Below are positions 7,745 to 15,045 of a DNA stretch of 34,202 nucleotides, piece by piece; the first letter of the stretch is position 1; each line of letters opens with the position of its first letter. The notes beneath the pieces were generated by a model. The model did not search any database and was not told the origin of the DNA. It saw only the letters and a list, made by a program, of their open reading frames with translations. This DNA is from Rubrobacter sp. (GTDB taxonomy: Bacteria > Actinomycetota > Rubrobacteria > Rubrobacterales > Rubrobacteraceae): positions 1-34,202 of the forward strand of contig JADDPR010000238.1 in assembly GCA_016781775.1 (NCBI GenBank), written 5' to 3'. The translations under genes and the position numbers were made by a program.

Positions 7745-9586
7745 TCAGCGATGCAACCGGGCGTGGATCTCGCGGGCTACCCTGTACGGCAGCCTGGGGA
7801 CGGCTTCTAGCTCCTCCACCGAGGCGTTGACGAACGCCTCCGGGGTACCGAAGTGCTCCAGAAGCTTTTTCTTGCGCGCGGGGCCGACGCCGGGCAGTTC
7901 GTCGAGGACGGAGGCTGTCATCGCCTGGCCGCGGAGCTTGCGGTGGTAGGTGTTGGCGAAGCGGTGCGCCTCGTCCCGGACGCGCTGCAGGAGGTGCAGC
8001 TCCGGGGAGTCGCGACGCAGGATCACCGGCTCCGGCCGGCCCGGCTGAAAGACCTCCTCGTCGCGCTTGGCCAGGGAGCGCAGGGTGATGTCGGGAAGAT
8101 CCTTGCCCACCCCCATCTCCTTGAAGATCGGGACGACCGCCGAGAGCTGGCCCTTGCCGCCGTCGAGGAGGACGAGGTCCGGGGCGGGGAACTTCTCGTC
8201 GCCCTCCGCCAGCCGGTCGAGACGGCGCCGCAGGACCTCCGCCATGCTCGAGAAGTCGTCGGCCCCCTCGACCGTCTTGATCTTGAACCGTCGATACTGG
8301 TCCTTCGCCGGCCTGCCGCCCTGGAAGACGACCATCGAGGCGACGGAGTTCGTCCCCATGGTGTTCGATATGTCGTAGCACTCGATGCGCATCGGCAGCC
8401 TTGGAAGAGCGAGCTCCTCGCGCAGGGCGTCCAGGGTCGAGGCGACCTGGTTGCGCTGGGACTCCTCCACCAGCTTCTCGTGCGAGAGGCCGAGCTTGGC
8501 GTTCCGCTCGGCCATCTCGAGGATGCGCCGTTTGTCCCCCCTCTTCGGACGATGCACGTCGACCTTCGTCCCCCGAAGCTCCGAGAGGTGATCCTCGAGC
8601 GGGGCGAGCGCCTCGTCCGTCTCGTCCGTCCCCACGAGGACCTCGCGCGGGACGGCATTCCCCGAATCGTAAAACTGGGGGACAAACTGGAGCGCCACGG
8701 CGTCCGCCGGCGACTCCGCGTAGTTGTCCAGAAGAAAAGAATCGCGGTTGACGATCTGGCCCCCGCGCACGGCGAAGACCTGAACGCAAGCGGACTCCCC
8801 CTCGGCGTACGCCCCGAAGGCATCGAAGGAGTCCTCGGAGGCGATCGTCGCCTGCTGGCGGTCGCGGACGTGGGTGAGGGCCGAGAGCTCGTCGCGAAGC
8901 TTCGCCGCCCTCTCGAAGTCCATCTCCCGGGCGGCCTCTTTCATCGCCACCTCGCGCTCGCGGATAAGGTGGTCGACCCTGCCCTCCAGAAAGGCGACGA
9001 CGTCCGAGATTATGCCGTCGTAGTCCTCCTTGGAGATCGCACCGACGCAAGGCGCCGCCGAGCGCCCGATGTGATAGTTCAGGCACGGCACCCCGCTTCT
9101 ACGTCCCGGCTCGGGGCCCCGGCACTTCCTGAACCGGAACGTCCTGTTCAGAACGTCCAGCGTCGAGTGCACGGAGCTCGCGCTCGGAAACGGCCCGAAG
9201 TAGCGGTGGCGCCCGTCCCGCGTCGCGCGCGTGGCGTAGACCCTCGGGTACTCGTCCCCGGTCGTCACCACGATGTACGGGTAGCTCTTGTCGTCCTTGA
9301 GCGAGGCGTTGAAGCGAGGACGATGGCGCTTAATGAGGTTCGCCTCCAACACCAGCGCCTCGGTCTCGCTCCTGGTGACGATGAAATCTATGCGCCGGAC
9401 GCGCTCGCGTAACTCCCCAATCTTCGGCCGCCCGTCGCCGGACTTCGTGAAGTAGTTGGCGACGCGCGAGCGGATGTTCTTCGCCTTACCGACGTAGATA
9501 ACCCGATCCTCGGCATCCTTGAAGATGTAGACGCCGGGTGAGGTCGGTAGGTGCGAGCGATCGGGATACCCGTTCTTCTGAACCAT
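7745..9586 (-). CDS. uvrC: excinuclease ABC subunit C
   Basis: UvrC makes both incisions in nucleotide excision repair after UvrA/UvrB damage recognition. The 613-residue protein contains an N-terminal GIY-YIG nuclease domain (GVYIFKDAEDRVIYVGKAK at about 18-36), a central UVR motif for UvrB contact (FERAAKLRDEL), the C-terminal RNase H-like endonuclease domain with LVLLDGGKGQ, and a helix-hairpin-helix end containing LPGVGPARKKKLL. I start at the ATG at 9586; an in-frame upstream extension of 13 residues crosses a perfect TATAAT box. No ribosome binding site precedes this ATG, so the transcript may be leaderless. It is upstream of rapZ. Confidence 0.96.
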   Translation of the reverse strand: MVQKNGYPDRSHLPTSPGVYIFKDAEDRVIYVGKAKNIRSRVANYFTKSGDGRPKIGELRERVRRIDFIVTRSETEALVLEANLIKRHRPRFNASLKDDKSYPYIVVTTGDEYPRVYATRATRDGRHRYFGPFPSASSVHSTLDVLNRTFRFRKCRGPEPGRRSGVPCLNYHIGRSAAPCVGAISKEDYDGIISDVVAFLEGRVDHLIREREVAMKEAAREMDFERAAKLRDELSALTHVRDRQQATIASEDSFDAFGAYAEGESACVQVFAVRGGQIVNRDSFLLDNYAESPADAVALQFVPQFYDSGNAVPREVLVGTDETDEALAPLEDHLSELRGTKVDVHRPKRGDKRRILEMAERNAKLGLSHEKLVEESQRNQVASTLDALREELALPRLPMRIECYDISNTMGTNSVASMVVFQGGRPAKDQYRRFKIKTVEGADDFSSMAEVLRRRLDRLAEGDEKFPAPDLVLLDGGKGQLSAVVPIFKEMGVGKDLPDITLRSLAKRDEEVFQPGRPEPVILRRDSPELHLLQRVRDEAHRFANTYHRKLRGQAMTASVLDELPGVGPARKKKLLEHFGTPEAFVNASVEELEAVPRLPYRVAREIHARLHR

Positions 9587-9593
9587 CCATACG

Positions 9594-9599
9594 ATTATA
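9594..9599 (-). promoter_or_regulatory. consensus -10 element, leaderless uvrC
   Basis: A perfect TATAAT on the minus strand is separated from the uvrC ATG by 7 nt, placing the expected transcription start at the start codon. A Shine-Dalgarno is absent. The -35 position has no TTGACA-like hexamer. A CCGGCACGA 9-mer (plus-strand reading) upstream at 9619-9627 is shared with the polA promoter region. Confidence 0.5.
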
Positions 9600-9724
9600 T
9601 CGCCTCGGACCCTCGGACCCGGCACGATCGGCCCTCCGAGGCGCGTTTGCCCAGTTCGTCGTCGAATACCCGGATCACGGGGATCGCTCCACGGCCTAGG
9701 CCAGAGGTCCCCTCTCGGGCTGCC

Positions 9725-10480
9725 TTACCGGGTTCGGCGGCGGGGTTGGCTGGGCCGGATGGTCGAGCCGGGCGGGATCATCTCGTTGCCGCCCGCCCGG
9801 GCGTAGCCGAAGCCCGAGACCCAGCCGCCGACGGCGCCCGAGAGGGTGGAGACGAGGGCCCCCGCGAGCCCCAACGCGTCCGGGTCCGTCGCCAGCACGA
9901 GAAGCCCCGCGACGAGGGCGAGAGCTCCGGACAGGAAGACGGCGTTGCGACGCCGCGCGTAATCCACCGTTGTGGCGTAGAGGGCGTACAAAACGAGCGC
10001 CGTTGCCGCGAGCAGGAGCAGGGGAAAGACGTAGATTACGAGGCTTCCTTCGAGGCCGGCGAAGAGCACGGGTCTGAAAAGCTGGTCGCGGCCCTCGAGG
10101 CCGTAGGCGATCGCAGCCCAGGAGAGGACGAAGAAGCACGCCCACCCGATCAGCGCGCCGAGGCCGGCGCCCACTCCCATCCCGAAGCCCCGTTCGACCC
10201 GATATGTGCGCGCTCCCAGAAAGAACGCGAGGACCATGGCCGGCAGGATCAGGACGAGACCGTAGAACGAGAGCCGGCTCAATACCTGCCCGAACCCCGC
10301 CCCGTCGCCGACGTAGCGGATCGGCAGTGCGAGGAGCGTCGCGGCCGCCAGAAAAGCGAGGATTCCCATGTACACCCAGGTGACGCACCCGAAGGCGCGC
10401 CGGTAACGCGGCTGGATCCCGTCCTCGCGTCCCCCCTCCGGGGCGGGCTCGCGGCGCCCGGACGGTCCGCTACGAGACAC
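9725..10480 (-). CDS. multipass membrane protein, unknown function
   Basis: A 251-residue protein I do not recognise. After a charged, probably cytoplasmic N terminus of about 28 residues it has about six predicted hydrophobic helices (near residues 32-53, 67-88, 101-123, 140-165, 178-196 and 200-222) and a short basic C-terminal tail rich in Pro/Arg. No catalytic motif is visible. The GTG start at 10480 has GGAGAG just upstream and overlaps the end of the phosphodiesterase gene by 11 nt, so the two are translated together and may act on the same membrane substrate. This last point is inference from context only. Confidence 0.72.
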   Translation of the reverse strand: MSRSGPSGRREPAPEGGREDGIQPRYRRAFGCVTWVYMGILAFLAAATLLALPIRYVGDGAGFGQVLSRLSFYGLVLILPAMVLAFFLGARTYRVERGFGMGVGAGLGALIGWACFFVLSWAAIAYGLEGRDQLFRPVLFAGLEGSLVIYVFPLLLLAATALVLYALYATTVDYARRRNAVFLSGALALVAGLLVLATDPDALGLAGALVSTLSGAVGGWVSGFGYARAGGNEMIPPGSTIRPSQPRRRTR

Positions 10481-12026
10481 GGCTCTCCGCGACGCCCGGT
10501 AGCACGGGGACGCCCCCCTCGAAGTGCCGTAGCAGGGTCTTGGCGACGTCGGTGATCCTGCGGGGCATCCTCACGCCCTCCGAGAGCCCGGCGGCGAGCA
10601 CGAAGACGTTCGAGTCGGAGGCGTGCAACGAGCCGTGGTCGCTCTCGACGTGGAACTTGCCGGAGACCTCGCCGAACGTGTATCCCGGGGAGGCCGAGAG
10701 CACGACGTCGCCGCACCTTTCGGAGCGCACGCATCCCCACAAACGCTCCAGCGCGTCGGGGTACTCCCCGTAGAGGATCTCGCCCTCAAAGACCCCGATC
10801 TCGAGGGTCCAGAGATCCCCGACAAGCTCCCAACGCCGCCCGGCGGCGTCGCGCGGTTCCGTCCCGACACCCTCCACGGGACGGAACCTGAGCTCCCCGC
10901 CCGCCCGGCGCGCCACGCCCCAGCCGTCGTCTTCCCACGCGGCGATGTCCACGCCGCGACGAGAGAGCACCCCCTGCACCAGGATCTCGCGCTCCGCGTC
11001 GGAGGCTTCCGAGGGGAGGTACAAGAGCGCCGAGCGGCCGTTCGGGACGGCCACCGTACCTATGCCGGGGCCGAATTGGGCCCTGGCCCCGATGGAGGTT
11101 CCCTCCCCGAGGATGTGCGCGAGGTCGATGTAGCGGCGCTTGTTCGTCAGGAGCGGGGTGTGGCCGTGGTCCGCGAGCGCGATCACCGCGTACTCCTCTA
11201 AGACCGTCTCGGCGCCGCCGGCCGCCTCGAACATCTCCGCGACGTAGCCGTCGATGGTCGCAACGTACTCCCTCTGGGCGGCGAGGCCCTTGTGATGGGC
11301 GATCGAGTCGCCCTTGAAGAAGTAGACGAGGTTAAACGGCGCGACCTTCTCCCCAAGGAACATGGCCCCCACGCGAGCGGCATACTCGTCGTTTATGCCG
11401 GCGGAGCGCGAGATCCCCCCGACCCCGGCCCTGCCCTGCAGCCCGGTGTCGCGGCTGTAGAAGAGGTCGCCCATGAAGTACTCTTTCGGACCCCCGACCG
11501 AGGCGCCGAGCAGCGCGCTGTTCGCCGCCACGTGGTTGACGCTCCTCAGCCGTACCGGGTGCTCGTGCGGCCCGCGCCTCACCGGAAAATTCACGCAAGC
11601 GCCGTCTATGCCGCGCTCGTGCAGCTTCTCGAAGATCGTCGGGGCGAGCAGGTCGTCCCGGTTCATTCGCCAGACGTTGTTGTGGAAAACCTTCAAGGGG
11701 CCAGTCGAGATCACGGTCTCCCTCGTCGCCCCGTAAACGACGACCCGGCCCTCGTCCCGGTCGTACCAGGCGTGGCCCAGGATACCGCTGCCGGAGGGCG
11801 CCTCGCCCGTCGCGATCGCCGCCGTCGCCGCCGGCGTGATGCTCGGGAAGACCGAGACCGCGTCCCAAACGGCCTCGCCCTTCTCGACGAGGTAGGTCAG
11901 AGCCGGCGCCTCCCCATTCTCGATAGCCGCCCGCAGCACATCCGGTCTTATGCCGTCGAGCACCATCATCAGAACCGGTTTGGGCAAGGCCAGATCATCC
12001 TCCAAAGAGCCACGGTTTTCTTGCAA
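10470..12026 (-). CDS. type I phosphodiesterase/nucleotide pyrophosphatase family protein
   Basis: An alkaline-phosphatase-superfamily hydrolase of about 518 residues. Metal-ligand and nucleophile positions are visible: Asp24 in MVLDGIRPD, the likely nucleophile Thr64 in FPSITPAATAAIATG, an Asp/His pair in GDSIAHHKG, Asp-His in ALADHGH, and a late His in DHGSLHASDSNVF. Family members cleave phosphodiesters or pyrophosphates, but the substrate cannot be read from sequence. No signal peptide is seen. The start is uncertain: a TTG at 12026 lies only 9 nt after a TAGAAT box, and an in-frame TTG at 11987 follows a GGAGG by 11 nt. The downstream membrane-protein gene overlaps it. Confidence 0.85.
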   Translation of the reverse strand: MQENRGSLEDDLALPKPVLMMVLDGIRPDVLRAAIENGEAPALTYLVEKGEAVWDAVSVFPSITPAATAAIATGEAPSGSGILGHAWYDRDEGRVVVYGATRETVISTGPLKVFHNNVWRMNRDDLLAPTIFEKLHERGIDGACVNFPVRRGPHEHPVRLRSVNHVAANSALLGASVGGPKEYFMGDLFYSRDTGLQGRAGVGGISRSAGINDEYAARVGAMFLGEKVAPFNLVYFFKGDSIAHHKGLAAQREYVATIDGYVAEMFEAAGGAETVLEEYAVIALADHGHTPLLTNKRRYIDLAHILGEGTSIGARAQFGPGIGTVAVPNGRSALLYLPSEASDAEREILVQGVLSRRGVDIAAWEDDGWGVARRAGGELRFRPVEGVGTEPRDAAGRRWELVGDLWTLEIGVFEGEILYGEYPDALERLWGCVRSERCGDVVLSASPGYTFGEVSGKFHVESDHGSLHASDSNVFVLAAGLSEGVRMPRRITDVAKTLLRHFEGGVPVLPGVAESRVS

Positions 12027-12035
12027 AGCCTCGTG

Positions 12036-12041
12036 ATTCTA
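12036..12041 (-). promoter_or_regulatory. candidate -10 element for the phosphodiesterase gene
   Basis: TAGAAT on the minus strand ends 9 nt before the first candidate start (TTG, 12026). Transcription from here would leave almost no leader for that start and would favour an internal start such as the TTG at 11987. Confidence 0.3.
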
Positions 12042-12201
12042 ACCGATGAGGCCCAAAACCCGGCAGCGAGCCCCGATCCACGACGCCGGTACGCCTCATC
12101 GCCCCCGCCGAGTCGGGCCACATACAGGACGCCGGCACGCCGCATGCTAAAGTTTTAATACTCTTGGACCGATAACTTGTCGGCCGGGGGAATAGAGCGT
12201 A

Positions 12202-12215
12202 CGAGCCGCGGCTCG
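12202..12215. promoter_or_regulatory. 14-bp perfect palindrome in divergent promoter region
   Basis: CGAGCCGCGGCTCG is a perfect palindrome in the 245-bp gap between the divergent phosphodiesterase and GGDEF/EAL genes, 56 nt before the latter's ATG. It could be an operator or part of a leader hairpin. Downstream, TTGCGG and TAAGCT with an 18-nt spacer form a weak sigma-70-like pair before the AGGGAG ribosome binding site. Confidence 0.3.
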
Positions 12216-12271
12216 GCGCACGGTCGTTGCGGCTTTTTGTGGACGAAGCATAAGCTAGGGAGCGGGCGTTT

Positions 12272-14767
12272 ATGCGGCAGGACAACAGTTTGCGGGGGAG
12301 CGAGCGGGACGCGGAGCTGCGTTTTCTGCGGTCCATCGTCGAGAACGCCAACGACGCGATCCTGGTGACGGAGAGCACCCCCATCGAGGAACCCGGGCCG
12401 AGGATAATCTACGTCAACGAGACCTTCACGCGGGTGACCGGCTATACGTTGGAAGACGTAAGGGGTAAGACGCCGCGCGTCCTGCAGGGCCCCGAGACGG
12501 ACCAGGAGGCGCGGGACGAGATCCGGACTGCACTGGAGCGGTGGAAGTCGGTGCGCGTGGAGCTCCTCAACTACCGCAAGGACGGCACTCAGTTCTGGGT
12601 AGAGCTCAATATAGTCCCGGTCCTGGACGAGGACGGGCTGTACACCCACTGGGTCTCCGTGCAGCGCGACGTTACCGAGCGCAAACACGAGGAGGAAGAG
12701 AAGCGGAAGAGTGAAGAGGTGTTCCGTGCCGCGCTCGCCGAACAGGCGTCGGACGTCGTCCTGATACTCGGGCCGGGCGGCGTCGTGCGCTACGGCAGCC
12801 CGTCGCTCGCGAACGCTCTAGGCTACCGGCCCGAGGAGGTCGTCGATACCAACGTCTCCGTGTACATCCACCCGGACGACGCCGACGAGGCCCTGTGCAC
12901 CTTTGGGGAGGTTCTCGACGGTCCGGGGGTGGGCGGCAGCAAGCCCGTCGGGCTACGCGTGAGGCACAAAGACGGCTCCTGGCGCCACTTCAAGGCCGTG
13001 GGCACGAATATGACGGAAGACCCCAGCGTGCGCGGCGTCGTGGTCAACGCCTGGGACGTCACGGGGCGCAAGCTTGTCGAGGACGAGCTCAAGCTGAGGG
13101 ACAGGGCCATCGCCGCCAGCTCCAACGGCATCATCATCACCGACCCCAACCGCCCCGACAATCCGATCATCTACGTAAACCAGAAGTTCGAGGAGATAAC
13201 CGGCTACGGAGCCGCCGAGGCCATGGGTCAAAATTGCCGCTTTCTAGCGAACGGCGACAGGGACCAACCGGGCGTCGACGAGTTGAGGATCGCGATCCAG
13301 GAGGGCAGAGAGTGGTCGGGCCCTCTGCGCAATTACAAGAAAGACGGCACGCCTTTCTGGAACGAGCTGTACATCGCCCCGGTGCGCGACGAGGATGGCC
13401 GCGTCGTCAACTTTATCGGGGTGCAAAAGGACGTGACGGAGCGCAAAGAGCTCGAAGAGAAGCTGGCGCACCAGGCCTTCCACGACGGGCTGACCGACCT
13501 GCCCAACCGCAGCTTGTTTCTCGATCGCGTGGATCACGCCCTCAAGCGTGCCAGACGGCGGGACGAGCGGGTGGCGGTCCTGTTTATGGACCTGGACAAC
13601 TTCAAGGTCATAAACGACTCCCTCGGACACGAGGTCGGGGACGAGCTTCTGATCTCGGTCGCCGGCCGTCTCCAGTCGTGCCTGAGGCAAGGGGACACCG
13701 CCGCCCGCCTGGGCGGTGACGAGTTCGTGGTCCTTCTGGAGGACGTGGAGGACCCGGAGGAGGCGACGAGCGTCGCCGTCCGGATCGAAGAGGCGCTCCG
13801 GGAACCGTTCTGGGTCGGCGAGCACAACCTCTTCGTGACCACCAGCGTCGGGGTCGCCCTCGGCGGCGCGGACGGGGAGCGGGCCGGCGACCTCCTGCGC
13901 AACGCGGACCTCGCCATGTACCGAGCGAAGGAGGGCGGCAAGAACAACCACGCCGTCTTCGAGCCGGGCATGAACGAGAAGGCCCTGGAGCGCCTGGGGC
14001 TTGAGGGCGACCTCCGCCGCGCCCTGGAGCTGGGGGAGTTCAGGGTCTACTACCAGCCCAAGGTCTCGGTGAAGTCGGGGCGGATCGTGGCGCAGGAGGC
14101 GCTGGTGCGCTGGGAACATCCGGAGCGCGGGCTGGTGCCCCCGGCCGAGTTTATCCCCCTCGCAGAGGAGACGGGGCTCATCGTCCCGCTGGGCCGTTGG
14201 GTCCTGGAAGAGGCCTGCCGCCAGGCCAGGGAGTGGCAGGACCTGTACCCCACGGACCCGCCGCTCAGGATGAGCGTCAACCTCTCGGCGGCCCAGTTTA
14301 AGCGCCCGGACCTCGGGAAGAGCGTCGCGGAGGTGCTGCGGCGGGCCGGGCTCGACCCGCACGACCTGATCCTGGAGATCACCGAGAGCATGGTCGTCGA
14401 GGACGTCGGCGCCGCCCTCGCCACGCTCCAGGAACTCAAAGCCCTGGGCGTCAAGATCGCCGTAGACGACTTCGGCACCGGCTACTCGTCGCTCTCCTAC
14501 CTCAAGCGTTTCCCGGTCGACTTCCTTAAGATCGACCGCTCCTTCGTCGCGGGCCTCGGACGAGACCCAAAGGACGAGGGCCTGGTCTCCGCCTCCATCG
14601 AGCTCGCCCACGCCCTGGGCCTCGAAGCGATAGCCGAGGGCGTGGAGACCGCCGAGCAGCTCGAACGGCTGCGGGAATTGGGCTGCAATCTGGCCCAGGG
14701 GTACTACTTCCAACGCCCCTCCTCCGGAGACGCGGCCTCGGAATCCCTCGCCGCCCTCTTCGCCTGA
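12272..14767 (+). CDS. PAS-PAS-LOV-GGDEF-EAL cyclic-di-GMP signalling protein
   Basis: An 831-residue soluble signalling protein. Order: a LOV-like PAS domain (about 23-137), a second PAS (about 150-270), a third PAS with the LOV photoreceptor motif (about 275-392, GQNCRFL with Cys322, then NYKKDGTPFWN and FIGVQKDVT), GGDEF (about 400-560) and EAL (about 575-825). GGDEF is intact at 481-485 and is preceded by an RxxD inhibitory site (Arg472-Asp475). The EAL domain keeps EAL (609-611), the Asn in SVNLS, DDFGTGYSS (732-740) and EGVET, so synthesis and hydrolysis of c-di-GMP both look possible. The first PAS resembles LOV but has TPRVLQG where NCRFLQG is expected, so it lacks the photoactive Cys. 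The ATG follows AGGGAG by 9 nt. The gene stands alone on the plus strand. Confidence 0.95.
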   Translation: MRQDNSLRGSERDAELRFLRSIVENANDAILVTESTPIEEPGPRIIYVNETFTRVTGYTLEDVRGKTPRVLQGPETDQEARDEIRTALERWKSVRVELLNYRKDGTQFWVELNIVPVLDEDGLYTHWVSVQRDVTERKHEEEEKRKSEEVFRAALAEQASDVVLILGPGGVVRYGSPSLANALGYRPEEVVDTNVSVYIHPDDADEALCTFGEVLDGPGVGGSKPVGLRVRHKDGSWRHFKAVGTNMTEDPSVRGVVVNAWDVTGRKLVEDELKLRDRAIAASSNGIIITDPNRPDNPIIYVNQKFEEITGYGAAEAMGQNCRFLANGDRDQPGVDELRIAIQEGREWSGPLRNYKKDGTPFWNELYIAPVRDEDGRVVNFIGVQKDVTERKELEEKLAHQAFHDGLTDLPNRSLFLDRVDHALKRARRRDERVAVLFMDLDNFKVINDSLGHEVGDELLISVAGRLQSCLRQGDTAARLGGDEFVVLLEDVEDPEEATSVAVRIEEALREPFWVGEHNLFVTTSVGVALGGADGERAGDLLRNADLAMYRAKEGGKNNHAVFEPGMNEKALERLGLEGDLRRALELGEFRVYYQPKVSVKSGRIVAQEALVRWEHPERGLVPPAEFIPLAEETGLIVPLGRWVLEEACRQAREWQDLYPTDPPLRMSVNLSAAQFKRPDLGKSVAEVLRRAGLDPHDLILEITESMVVEDVGAALATLQELKALGVKIAVDDFGTGYSSLSYLKRFPVDFLKIDRSFVAGLGRDPKDEGLVSASIELAHALGLEAIAEGVETAEQLERLRELGCNLAQGYYFQRPSSGDAASESLAALFA

Positions 14768-14814
14768 AACACCCGGCGGGAAATCGCCCCCGCGGGAGAA
14801 CCCATTGCCGTAGG

Positions 14815-14848
14815 CTACCCCAACCCCACTAACGACACCTTGGGGTAG
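14815..14848. terminator. putative terminator hairpin
   Basis: A perfect 9-bp inverted repeat, CTACCCCAA and TTGGGGTAG, encloses a 16-nt loop 47 nt beyond the GGDEF/EAL stop codon. There is no T run on either side, so intrinsic termination would be weak; a Rho-assisted or T-less terminator is possible. Confidence 0.4.
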
Positions 14849-15023
14849 ATGGGTCGAAGTAGCAACGAAATGCCGAAACGGGCGTATCACCCGGCCCGGG
14901 TCTGACCTCACCCTCGGGCGAGGTCCGGGGCGCCAGTACGCCGACGCGGTCCACGGGTAGCCGGACGCTCGGAGGGTGATTTATCGCCGGCCTTTGGGGT
15001 CCGGTCGCTGCGCCGGTACCACC

Positions 15024-15040
15024 CGGGCGCGCAGCGCCCG
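15024..15040 (-). terminator. putative uvrA terminator hairpin
   Basis: CGGGCGC-3 nt-GCGCCCG is a perfect 7-bp GC stem located 5 nt after the uvrA stop codon. It lacks a following T run. Position and strength suggest a terminator or 3'-end protector. Confidence 0.4.
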
Positions 15041-15045
15041 CTCCC

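Larger units (their letters stand above)
14768..15045. other. convergent intergenic region with hairpins
   Basis: The genes for the GGDEF/EAL protein and UvrA converge here. The 278 bp hold several inverted repeats, listed separately where strong, plus a 6-bp pair GACCTC/GAGGTC at 14904-14925. No coding region is supported. It probably serves for transcription termination from both sides. Confidence 0.5.
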
